Below are positions 25,073 through 37,200 of a DNA stretch of 49,047 bases, piece by piece. The translations under genes and the position numbers were made by a program. Positions within the stretch are counted from its first letter, which is position 1; every line of letters starts with the position of its first letter. Where the stretch lies: positions 1 through 49,047 of the forward strand of contig JAJNNY010000118.1 in the NCBI GenBank assembly GCA_022453515.1, given 5' to 3'. The stretch is from Astrocystis sublimbata. Taxonomy: Eukaryota > Ascomycota > Sordariomycetes > Xylariales > Xylariaceae. Below the pieces are notes generated by a model. The model saw only the letters and a list, made by a program, of their open reading frames with translations, was not told where the DNA came from and made no database searches.

Positions 25073-25544
25073 GTTGGGAAAACAACTTACACTATAGATA
25101 TAGAAATGTATATAGCACTTTATTAATATTTAGACTTAAAAAACTTATAGAGTTCCCTTTAATCTTGGGATAGCGACTTTCAACTTCAACTGGACCCCTT
25201 TACGTACAATGGCGGCCCAGGCTTGCAGAATCATCAGATTGCCACCATCGCCGCTACGTAAGAGCATTGATATCAATTCTCTGCACCCAATTACACCAAT
25301 TACGACTCTCTACTCCGATTATCTCACTTTGGCACCCGAGTCACATAGATCAGTACAGTTCTTAGCCCCTGTGAAATCAACACCATTCAAGTACATACCT
25401 ACATGCTAGCAGAAGTCAAAGCTATACTGAAGTAGGTTACTCCGAATTGCTGGTCTGCGCTTAGAGAGTTTGCATGCGGGCACGGAAAGCTTTTACCTAG
25501 ATCAATCTAGCGCAACATCTCCCCGCTGGCTGGCGATCTTAATA
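25073..25544. other. Convergent 3' region between the MFS and A-T-R genes
   Basis: About 470 bp, AT-rich just after the MFS stop (25100-25145), with no recognisable gene. It probably holds both polyadenylation regions. Confidence 0.45.
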
Positions 25545-28500
25545 TCAATTGTCTAAACTCGCCGCCAGAACCAACCACTCATCAACCCACTTGCGCATCC
25601 AGCTCGGGCTTACAGGGGGCAAATCCCGCAGCGTCGGGCTGGCATTGAGACTCTTCTCAATAGCCATTGGCGGCTGTGGCGTCGCTGCCGTGCTTGCAAG
25701 GCCTTCACTAACGCTCCACAAGCTATCCCGGTAGAAGTCAACCAGCTTAACGGCGGGGTTTGCTTTAATTGCGATGTCAGCCCCGGCATCCGTGGAGGTG
25801 GCTTCAATACTCTTCTCGAGCCGCGTCAACCATGTCTCAGGAGACACCACTTCAACAGCGCGGCCTAACTCCGCTTCAATCGCCTCCTTGATCGCGGGTG
25901 ACACATCTCCCCAGCTCACGAGGGCCGGGTTCCTTACATTGAATACATCGACCCCCTCAACGGTTTTGTTGACTCCTCCGCCTTGGTACGTTAGCAGATC
26001 TATCATGACGTCGGCCAAAGCGTCGACCGGCACCCAATCGACGGCGGAGAACTGCGAGCCCAAACTGTTCGGCAGGCACCCAAGGTAGCGCGAGCTCATG
26101 ATCAGACTGGGCAGCCACTCGGCCGGATTCCACACTCCCTTATTTTTCACGGCACCAGCTACCTGCCCCACGCGCGTGACGATCACCGGAATCCCAAGGT
26201 GGCGCGCGGCGCAAGCGCACAAGTGTTCGGCGATAAGCTTGCTCTTCGAGTATCCGTTGCTGCCATCGTGCTGCTGGGGCTGCGACTGTGGCGGCACCTC
26301 GATCAGGGCTTCCGGGGCAAGACCCGGTGGTCCATCTAGGACGACACCCACAGATGACACGAAGAGGAACCTCATACTTTCTCCTCGTGACGCCGCCGCC
26401 GCGTTGCAGAGCGCGAACAGATTCACCACCCCGGCCAAGTGCGGTCGGAAGGCGAGCAGATCCAGGTTGAAGTTCACCGGCCAAGCGTTGTGGATGATGA
26501 GACTCACGCGGGATCGCAGCAATTGGTAGGTTTTTTCATCGAGACCAAGCAAGGGTTGCGCAGAATCAGACTGCAGAAAGGTGACTCGGTGATCAAGCCG
26601 GTCTCGAGCCAGTCCGGCGGCTTCGAAACGAGTGCCTTGAACGGCACGTCCGCCGTTAGGGGCGCGATTCAGACAGAATATATGCCCTATGCCTGGGCGG
26701 TCGAGGAGGCTCTGTAGTATGTAAGTTCCCATACCCCCAGTGGAACCAGTCAGGATGACATCTTTGGCTGCTGCGTCGTCGATGTTGTCGCGAGCAACAT
26801 CATCTGGTTTTGCCGGCGCGATTTGTTGTAAGAGCTCTGAGTAAGTAGATAAAAGCGGCTTAACGAGATCGCCGTCGTTTTCACCGCTCTTGTGCGTCAG
26901 GATCGACGTCGCCAGCTGCACGATCGATGGGTTATGGTACAGCGTGGACAGGCCCAGATAGCTGGCTCCCAGACCACGTCGGAGGGCGCGGATAATGCGC
27001 AGTGCTTGCAACGAGTCCATGCCGTTGTCGAAGAAACCTATCGAGTCTCCTAGATCCTTCCAGCCTGTGGTCTCGAGGACAATGTCCCGAATCCGCCGTC
27101 TGATCATGTCCGGGCTCATCGAGCTGTAGACCTCACTGGTCATGTCAACTTCGGCATCTGCGTCCGAGTACAGTTTCTCCAGCTCTACGGCATACGGAGC
27201 AAGAGTTGCCGCCCTTTGCATCGATCCCTTTGCCGTTCGTTTCAGCGGGCGGTTAGGGGTCGCGATCAGGATCATAGACTTTTCTACGCGTGCATGGGCA
27301 GGGGCAACGCTGTTTGCGTCCTCGATGCTCGGCCAGATGCGTTCGATCAGCGCGGCCTGGTCAGCAGTGGTCGTGATGGTCACGGTACTGGCCGGTTCCA
27401 CCAGAAGCGCAGCCTGGAACCTCTGGGCGCCGATGACCATGGCACCAGTAATCTCAGGATTGTTAGCTACGATACTCTGCTCCATCGAGACAGGATTTGT
27501 CTTCTCGCCATTGAGAAAGACAATTATATCATCCGTCCGCGCCCGCCAACACCAGGCATCGGCGACCGTAGGGTGAGGCTCAAACAGGTCACGGGTGCGG
27601 AACTCGTCCAGATGCTCTTGGCCCGAGATGCTCCACACTGGCTGAGTTGCGAGCAGGGACTCCTGCTTCCGGAACACTAGCTCGTAGGCTCCGTTCACCG
27701 TCTCCTCGAACACAGCCCCCGAGCACGGGTGAAAGCGGATATAGCGCCAATCCTGCGGACCCAGCTCAGATGGCCAGAGCTGGGGAGCGAAACCGAGTTC
27801 AGAGCAGCCCCATTGGCAGCGGACCGGTATCTTGGCCGCCACTAAGCGTGCGACAAAGAATTAGCGAGGAAGCTACAGATAGGATAAAGGTATAACGAGT
27901 TTCTTCTCCCTTGGAGGCTCACAGACCAAATAGAGGCCACGGGGGAAGAGAGGGGCAGATCGAGTCGGAAAGGGAGTTTGCAAGGTTTGAAGAGGTATAC
28001 AAGAAATACATACCGCGGTCCCCAAACGCTTTTGGTAGGTCTCCGCCAAGATAGACGATGAGTTTAACATTGGCCGCGACGTAGTCTAAGCTGACAGGGT
28101 CCTCGGCCAACTCGGCGACTACCGACGGGACCAGTAGCGCGATGTCGGCTGGCGTTTGTTTGAGAGCTTCTACGATGCCCTGGGCAGTGGGAATCGCCGC
28201 CGCCAACGGTGCGATAGGCACACTTCCGAACGGGATACCCCAGAAGATGTATTGTCCCAAGCCGGCTCCCTACTTTGTGTCAGTTCTACCTACGTCTTGG
28301 CAAACAGGTAGACATACATGGAACGGCGGTAGAGTCGTCAACACCCTCTTGCCGCGCTCGAAGTGGTCAAGGGACGGTGTTCCCCCAGGCGGCGTGGCGT
28401 CCGTGCCGTTACAGTGGCGCACAATGGCTTCAGATGTCCATATGATGGGCTTTGGGAACCCGGTGGAGCCCGACGTATGTATCGCCCATATGGGGTCCTG

Positions 28501-29081
28501 TCCATTCTTTTCATACGTCCTGTCACAGGTATAATGCTCGTAAGTTTGGCTCAGGAGCCGGTCAGTCTCTAGAGCCGTAAGCAACTTTGGTTGCGCGACG
28601 TCAAGAACAGGGGCAACTGTTGGCGGGACAGGGGCTGTCGTTATGAGCGTCTTGCACTTCAATGTATCAAGCAGCACCTTGTGAGCAGCCGCACTGTTGC
28701 GCGGCGATGGGAAGAACAGCACATAGTTCGTTTTCATGGCCGCGTACAGCAAGGCTGTCATTCGCATATCGTTGGGTCCAATAACTGGTGAGAGAACCGA
28801 GTCAGCTAGACTACAGGAAACCTCAGAAGTGGCAAAGTTGAACGCGCAATTAGAGCTTTGGACTGACAAGCAATGACGTCGCCATGGCCTGGGCCGAGTT
28901 GCTCTATGAGCCACCACGCCAAACCGTTGACGGCATTCGCCAACTGTGAATAAGTGATAGTGTGATAGCCCTTTTCATATGATGTCGACGAGTTAGGCCA
29001 AAGACCGTATGCCCTGTCTGGTGATTCGCGAGCTACCCTGTCGACCATATGGGGGAGTAGCTCATTCTGCCAACGCTCCAT
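25545..29081 (-). CDS. NRPS-like adenylation-thiolation-reductase (A-T-R) enzyme
   Basis: Four exons, 29081-28868, 28784-28318, 28269-28014 and 27841-25545, join in frame to 1077 residues. Introns are 83, 48 and 172 nt; the last is unusually long. The adenylation domain spans about 1-530 (IAFIGPNDMR across intron 1, A3 HTSGSTGFPKPI at 174-185, LTTLPPFHGAGLGQ across intron 2, A8 RARTDDIIVFLNGEK). A thiolation domain has FFDNGMDSLQ with Ser589. A thioester-reductase domain (about 670-1077) has the NAD(P)H motif TGSTGGMG (about 678-685) and catalytic YSKSK (Tyr843, Lys847). Such enzymes activate a carboxylic acid, load it on the carrier and release an aldehyde or alcohol. There is no condensation domain, so it acts on a single acid. 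Its position beside the ICS-NRPS-like gene suggests it modifies the same pathway. It is not Lys2, which has a different N terminus and length. Confidence 0.9.
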
Positions 29082-29509
29082 TTTGGAGTGTGTGTTAGTG
29101 ATCTTGTTGCTTGCTCTCTCTAAGGGTCTCGATCATTTTGACACCGATTTGAGTGACGGGGATATTGGTGCCAAAACCCGTAGCTATATTTATTGTGTCA
29201 ATGTACAGAGTGAAGAAGAATGAATTGCGTGGAACAAGGTTGATAACCGATGCTTCCTTTATCAACACGATTGATTACAACCTGTTGGAAATCCTCGGAA
29301 CCCGCATAAGCTTTGTTGGTTCGAGGACATCCAATAGTTTTCCATGCACTGATTACTTAAAGTAACCAACCTAAGCGGAACGCCTCCCGTCTCCGATTGA
29401 GGAGCTTTGAATTCCTTTCAGAACGTTGTCAGAGGAGATCGTCATTGCAGCAACATGCATGCCAAGATAGGCAAGTGAAAAGTACCGAGCATGTAACACT
29501 TACCCTAGG

Positions 29510-29638
29510 AACGCTCCGCGAAACTGGAGCGTTTCGTAAACTGGAGCGGCTCCCGTCCCGAACGCTCGAACAATGAGCCGCTCCGTCGCTTGAGCCGTAT
29601 ATTTACGGCTTATTATTTTGAGCCGAATTTTTGCGGCT
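29510..29638. repeat. Array of four consecutive hairpins
   Basis: Inverted pairs are aacgctcc (29510-29517) with ggagcgtt (29526-29533), ggagcggctc (29543-29552) with gagccgctcc (29575-29584), agccgta (29593-29599) with tacggct (29604-29610), and agccg (29621-29625) with cggct (29634-29638). The stems share a gagc/gccg theme. They could be the end of a DNA transposon with subterminal repeats or a structured RNA. Confidence 0.65.
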
Positions 29639-30318
29639 ACTCCTACCCCCCCTCAATCCGCTATGTTTACTAGCGCAAGCTTTATGATCTGTGATTCTCG
29701 TTGGCTTATCATTTGTACACCTACGCAAGCCGAAACCCCCGCTCAATACCCCTGACAGGTGACCCCTGATCCCCCGGGTTGGTCGGTACCAAATCATGAC
29801 CTGCATCGTGCCTATCAATCCAGATTCAACATTTGCTTGCCTCAAATAGTACTCAAAAACGTAGCCGAACCGTAGCATAGTCACATAGGAGATACCGTGA
29901 GATATCCGTGACGCTGGATTAAGAGAACCCTGTCAGAGGGCCCATCCAAACAAAAACCACACACCACGCTATTGACCATCTTACCTAGTACATCAAACAC
30001 TGAAACAACCGATCTTATATTGACCTACCGAAATAGGTTTTGGAACCTCATAGTTCCTGAGTAATACTGTTCCGGTTGAGAGTAAACACCGTGATATAGC
30101 GTTGAACTGGCGAGACTGGTGTTTGAGTGACGTGTTATTACAAAGTCTTTATATCCGTAAAGTCCAGACTCTTTACCCCTGCAGGCCTGCATTATCTGGT
30201 ACCATTATCAAACCCGAACTGGATTCGGATCTACGTGCTATCTCTACTTATGAATGGGGCCCAGCATACGTACGATGCTAGCACTTGCAGACTTCACATT
30301 TATAATTGTCAAGTTTCC

Positions 30319-30480
30319 CGGGGCAATGGTGATTTCGTGATCACTGCCTCGATGCCATCCCCTCGCGCCTCATTCCGGGGCAATAAATGGTTTAATGATC
30401 ATTGCGTCGACCGCCAACCCTTGTTCCAGGGCAATGATTGTTTAGTGATCATTGCGTCGACCATCAACCCCTCGTTTTGG
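30319..30480. repeat. Three tandem copies of a ~52-bp unit
   Basis: The copies begin near 30319, 30378 and 30430 with ggggcaat or gggcaat. They share the core agtgatcattgcgtcgacc followed by caacccctcg. The palindromic tgatca lies in every copy. The first copy is longest and most diverged. Confidence 0.65.
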
Positions 30481-31230
30481 GTCAAGGAGACATCAATTCA
30501 TGACGAAATCCCATCCTGAATCCTTGTATACCAGGGTGCGATATTAGATTCTGATAAAAATTCTGTGCATATCCTATTCTCCGTGCACGACTAGTAATTA
30601 GTCGTCAGCTTCCGCTTTGACGCAAGACGATACGGAGAGTAAATCCCAGTCGAGTTTCCAGGTGGTCGCTAAGACAAAGATGCAATCAGATATCGCGATA
30701 GGTGTTCGCCGTAAATGTTGTATACAATGTATTGGCGAGTGTACTTCGGATGAGACATATCTCACCGTTCCTCAAGGGTCTTAGCCGACATCGCACTCGT
30801 CACCCTCATGTCTCGGGCCAGGACCTATGCAGTAGGCGCATGCCACGCCATGGCCGTCTCTGCCTCGCCTCTGCAGTAACTACTGTCGACTGTACGATTA
30901 TATCACGGTGTCGATCCCACCACTTGTCTACCCGATCATATCTTGAGGTGTGACGATGTGGCGGTGGCCATCGGGCAGATCGGGGCTCTCCGCCTTTTCA
31001 TCTCGTGATTGTCAAGAATGCATAAATTAGTTTCGTTCTTGTAGCTGGCTGGCTGTTCGTCTCAGTCGTTGACCCTATCAGGTAGTTATCTCTGCTACTT
31101 CACATAATCTTCGCCATTATCATCCGTCGGCTCTTTGTCAATCTTGAGCAGCCACTAGCACGTAGGTAAGCGAAGCAGATAGTACCTCAATCAAGCCGTC
31201 TTTCAGTGTTGTTATTTGACAGCCCTACTC

Positions 31231-34200
31231 ATGCATTCGAAGGAGAAAGAGCCGATTGCCATTGTGGGAAGCGCCTGCCACTTCGCCGGCAATGTCGACT
31301 CAGCTTCAGGACTGTGGGAGCTCCTTCGCAATCCCCAAGATGTACGTTCTGTCATACCAGACGATCGGTTCAGCGCCGAGGGATGGTATCACTCCAATGG
31401 GTCCTACCACGGGCATGGGAACGTCAAGCAATCCTATCTCATATCCAGGGACGTGAGGAAATTTGATGCCCAGTTTTTCAACATCAATCCCCTAGAAGCC
31501 AGGAGCTTGGATCCCCAGCAGTCTTCATTGCTTGAGATTGTGTATGAGGCTGTGGAAGCAGCCGGTTTGACACTGGAGGGTCTCAGAGGCAGTGACACGG
31601 GCGTGTATGTTGGAGCGATGTCAGCGGATATTGAAGCAGCGCTTTTGAGAGACACGCAAACCATTCCAGTCTACACAACAACGTGCCTAGCCGAAGTCTG
31701 ATATCAAATCGGGTCTCTTACTTCTTCGGCTGGCAGGGGCCATCTGTTACGCTCGATACGGCCTGTTCATCGAGTCTTGTCGCGGTACACATGGCTGTCC
31801 AGGCTCTGAGGGCTGGCGAGAGCAATGTTGCGGTAGCCTGTGGCATAAATTTAATTCTCGGACCTGAGATCTACGTTGCCATGAGCAAGTTGAAATGCTG
31901 TCACCGGACTCCCTCAGTAGGATGTGGGATCAAGATGCCAATGGCTATGCCCGCGGCGACGGAATCTCCGTTCTGGTTCTCAAAACTCTCAGCAAAGCTC
32001 TTGCAGATGGAGACGATATCGAATGTGTCATCAGAGAGACTGGAGTCAACCAAGACGGCAACACATCGGGTGGCTTAACGTTACCCAGTTCATCTGCTCA
32101 GAAATCCTTAATACGTAGCGTGTACAACAAGGCTGGTTTGAATCCATCCAAGGTTTCGGACCAGCCCCAATACTTCGAGGCTCACGGCACTGGAACGCCC
32201 GCCGGAGATCCCATCGAAGCTGCCGGCATCTTCGAGGACTTTTTTCAGGACAAACGTAGTACAAGATCAAGCGAAAATCCCATGTACGTGGGTTCCGTGA
32301 AAACAGTGATCGGTCATACCGAAGGCTCGGCTGGCATTGCCGATATCCTCAAAGCTTCCTTGGCATTACAACATGCTTGCATCCTCCCAAATCTACACTT
32401 CAACAAGCTCAACGAATCCTTAGCGCCGTATTACCGGAATTTCGAGATAAGCACGACGGTAAAGCCTTGGCCAAGGATTGAGGGACACGAGCCTAGGCGT
32501 GCTAGTGTTAATAGGTAAGTTGCCTGTTGTATTTTTTCGATTTACCATATTCGCCTAACGGTCGCATTCTGCAGCTTTGGAATCGGAGGGATCAACGCCC
32601 ACGCTATTCTTGAAAGCTGGAATCATATGTCGAATGGCTTGAATGACGAGCATTCCCAGCTCAGGCTCTTCTCCCCTGTCGTCTTCTCCTCAGGGTCCCA
32701 GACGTCGCTACGGAAAACCTTGCTCGCATACGCAAGTTTCTTAAGCAAGAATCCGACAGCCAGTCTCCATGACCTGGCCTGGACTCTTCGAGAGCGCCGT
32801 TCAATCTTTCGATACCGGGCTGCATTTTCGGCTAGGTCAATTGATGACTTGAGACTCAAGATATCGACGAGCCTGAGCCAAGGATCAGATATCGGCACGT
32901 CCGTCAAAGCCCTATCAGACGGACAACGATAGCCCTAGGGTTTTGGGAATCTTTACCGGGCAAGGTGCGCAGCATGCTCGGATGGGAGCCGAGCTTATTT
33001 TGTCGTCTGTGGCGGCACGTCAAATAATTCGACGGCTGGACTCGTACCTCGCCGAGCTGCCTTCGACCGATCGCCCCAACTGGAGTCTGGAGTCCGAGCT
33101 GCTCGCCGAACCATCAAGGGTTGGCGAGTCCCTTATAGCACAACCGATATGCGCAGCGCTGCAGGGTATATCACCGCGCGCGATGCAATCTATATTGCGT
33201 ACTATCGTGGCGCTCACCTTGAGTCAGCGCGCAGCCCTCGGGGCAATAATACCAAGGGAGCTTACTGGCGGCAAGTATATCGATGGAAGACGCATCATCT
33301 CTATGTGCTGAGCCTGCTTTTGAGGGGCGGGTTTCCGTTGCGGCTAGTAACTCGTCCTCGAGCGTCACTATTTCCGGAGATGAGGATGCCATTGAAGAAC
33401 TACGGAAGACATTAGAGAGTCAGCAGGCAATGAATCGACCACTCCGAGTAGACAAAGCTTATCACTCATCGCACGTTGACCCGTGCCTGGACGACTACCT
33501 TAAATCGCTGATTGACCGTACTATCGATCCATTACAATCGCCAGCACGCAAGTGCACTTGGTACTCCAGCGTGACCGGCCGGCAAATTGAAAATGAAGGA
33601 GCAGGGCTTGAGGGACCATATTGGGCTAGGAATCTAAGAGAGCCTGTCCTATTCTCCCACGCGGTCAAGGCGACAGTTACAGCAATGCAGTTTGATGTCG
33701 CCCTGGAGGTCGGCGCACATCCAGCACTGCAGGGCCCGGCACGCCAGATCATCCAGGAGGCGCTGGAGAAGATATACCCTATCACGGCACCCTCACCCGC
33801 AAAGTTGATGCTGTTGAAGCTTTCTCAGACGCCCTGGGCTTTCTTTGGACACACCTGAGCAGACCATTCGTGAATCTGGAAATCGTTGAGAGGACCATGG
33901 CTCCAGCGAAAAAGCGTCGTCATTTTCGCCTCCTTAAAGGCCTGCCGACTTATCAGTGGAATCACGAGACGTCGCATTGGAACGAGTCGCGTATCAGCCG
34001 GCGGCTTCGCTTGAGAAAGGGATTCCACCCTTTGTTAGGCGATATGTGTGCCGATACGGGTCCCCATCAATTGATGTTCAGGAACTTGTTGCGGGAGAGC
34101 GAGATCGACTGGCTTCAGGATCACGGGGTCCAGGGACAAACAATATTTCCCGCGGCGGGATACATTTCCACAATGATTGAAGCCTCGCAGGTTTTGGTGG

Positions 34201-37200
34201 ATGCAGCGAGTATCCAATCAGTCGAGATGAGAGACTTTTATATTCATCAGGCCCTTGATTTTGACGAGAATAACGACGACGGTGTTGAGGTTTTGATCAG
34301 CTTGACTGACATTACCAGAGCCCATGCTGGTCATATCAAGGCAAAATTCACTTACTCTGCCGCAATGGGGACCTCGGCCGACGAGTTGACATTAGCAGCT
34401 AGTGCGGATATCGACATTATCCTCGGCCAGCCTTCGCCAGCTCTGCTTCCAAAACGCGGATCAACTCCCCCTCACATGGTTGATGTGAAGCCCAAGCACT
34501 ACTACCAGGTTATGGATGACTTGAGATACCATTTCCGTGGACGATTCGCATCTTTGCATTCAATCAGTAGGAAACACGCGGCGTCTTCGTGCCTTGTCAA
34601 GATGGAACCCCAGCATGAAGAAGAGGCTTCCTACGGAAAGCCTATAACTGTTCACCCTGCGGAGCTAGACTCGGCTTTGCAAACTGTGTTTCTCGCCCGC
34701 GGCTACCCTGGAGATGAGCAACTGTCATGTTTGCATCTGCCGCAGAGTTGTTCCCTGATCAGGGTGAATTTGCTTCTTGCCAAGCAAATGACCAATAAGA
34801 ATGGGTTGGCCGTTGTTGATAGTAACGTTGAAATACCGACATCAGAAATGCACGGGTTTACCGGCGACATTGACGTCTATCCTGATGTAGGCGAAAACGC
34901 AGCGTTACAGTTTTCAGGTCTAACGCTCAAGCCACTCAGGCAAATTTCCGAGGAAGACGACAGGAAGGTGTTTTACGAGACGCACTGGGTGGGCAGCGGG
35001 CTAGACGGCCTATCGGCGGCAAGTGGCGATGTTGCGGTTAGAGAGTATCATAACAAAGTCGTCCCTACCTTGGTTCGAATTGCGAGTTTCTATCTGAGAA
35101 AGCTCGTACAAAGTGGCCTCGACCTCGTGAGCGTGCATACAGCCTCCAAGCATCTCGCGTATTACCAACAGTATGTTCGACATGTCATATCTTTCCTGGA
35201 CCAAGGGCAGAGCAGATGGATGCAAAAGGAGTGGCTGGATGACACATTAGAGGACGTGCTCGAGGCAGGTAGGGCGTTCCCTGAAATCCTTGATGTGCCC
35301 TTGATGCACACCGTGGGCCAGCAGATGCCACGAGCTCCCAGGGGTGAAGTCGACATGTTGGAGGAGCTCCGTACATCGGGCCAGCTAGACGAATACTATG
35401 CCACCGGGTTCGGACTGCGTGAATCTACGCAGTGGGTTGGTCGTATCGTAAGCCAGATTGCCGATCGTTATCCGCATATGAAAATTCTGGAGATAGGTAA
35501 GGCCGATTCAAATCAGGTTTCGATCCAAGCTCCTCGATGCTGACCATCTACTGCTTATCATATAGGAGCTGGTACCGGCGCCGCTACTAAGAGAATTCTG
35601 GCAGAAGTCGAGTCCAAATTCTTGAGTTACACCGCAATGGATCTCTCTCTGGGGTTCGCAGAGGCTGCAAACGGAATCTTCGCCCAGCATCGGCGCAAGC
35701 ACCCAGCGCGACGCGTCATGGAATTCAAGGTACTCGATGCCGAGAGAGACCCTATCGAGCAAGGGTATAAGGAGGGTGAGTATGACTTACTCGTCGCGTT
35801 CAACGTCCTGCATGCCACTGCGAAGCTAGAAGAAACCCTACATAATCTTCGCAAGATACTTCGTCCCGGAGGTCTTCTTGTCGTGGTCGAACCCAACAAC
35901 CAAACCCAACCAGGAGGTCAGTATCTGAGTCTTTTATTCCTTCTATTGGCTGAAACTCTAAATAGGACTCCCCGGTTTCGTTTTCGGCTCTCTACCAGGC
36001 TGGTGGCTCGGAGTTCCAGAAGGGAGAGTCATCACGCCATTGGTCGACTCGGCTGAGGGCTGGCACTCGCTTCTCACAGCTACGGGGTTCTCCGGAATCG
36101 ACCAAACCCCTCCAAAGGATTTTGAGACCACCTTGGGCTTCACAGTGTTCGTTTCTCAGGCTGTGGATGCTCACGTACATCGCCTTCGTGCTCCTCTTGC
36201 TGCACTGCCCCACGAGCCCCCTATCTCTGACTTCTTCGTTGTCAGCGGCACATCGGAGCGTACTGTTTCACTCACTGAGGGAATTCGTGAGCTTGCAGGG
36301 TCTTTTGCAGGAAAAGTCCATGTCTATGCGACTCTGGAACAAGTTGACCACAGCCTTGTACAGCCAGATTCCGTCGTTGTCTCTCTCACCGATCTTGACA
36401 AGCCAGTCTTCCAGGATATCACTAACAACGATTTCCTGGCTCTCAAGCAGACGTTCACAACACCCAAAAACATACTCTGGGTCACCACTGGTCACCGTGG
36501 GGAGGAGCCCTACTCCAACATAACCGTGGCCTTTGGGCGGACGGCTGTTAATGAGACCCCAGGACTTTGTCTTCAAATCTTGGATGCAGAAGCACCGGCA
36601 AACCTGGATGCTCGGAAGGTTTGCGAGTTCGCCCTTCGTCTTCATACGATCTCGTCTCGAAGCAGCCGAGATGGCAATACTCTGTGGAGCTTTGAGCCTG
36701 AAACTGTCATTGACCCGCAAGGGCGAGAGCTGCTACCGCGACTGAGACACAATTCTGTTCTGAATGATCGTTACAACTCAGTGCGCCGTGATATCACGTG
36801 GGAGATAGACCACCGAAGCGCTGCGATCACTCGAGTTGGGAATAAATGGGTTGCAAAAGAGCTGTCGCCGGAAACGCATCAGCTGAAAGGGGAGAAAGTG
36901 CGAGTGATTGATATCAACACCACACATACCATGAATTCAGCGATCAGAACCCGTTGGGGGTATGGATTCCTGGCCTCGGGGATCGAGCCGGCTTCTCAAA
37001 CCAAGTATTTAGCTCTTGTCTCGTTCCCAGCGTCGGTCCTCCGCATATCTCCGAGCTCGGCAATTCGTTGTCCCGATACACATCTCAGCGACGGCGCTCT
37101 CCTTACTCTCCTAGCAGCGCAATTGGTCGCCTCTGCCATATTCATTTCTCTGTGGGACGACTCTCGGGCGACAATTGTAGTGCACAACGCACCTACAGCG

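Larger units (their letters stand above)
29082..31230. other. Intergenic region with hairpins and tandem repeats
   Basis: About 2.1 kb between the divergent A-T-R gene and the decayed PKS. It contains an array of four hairpins at 29.5-29.6 kb and three tandem copies of a roughly 52-bp unit at 30.3-30.5 kb. The short frame at 29603-29884 (minus) is unrecognised and overlaps the hairpins. No intact gene was seen. Confidence 0.5.
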
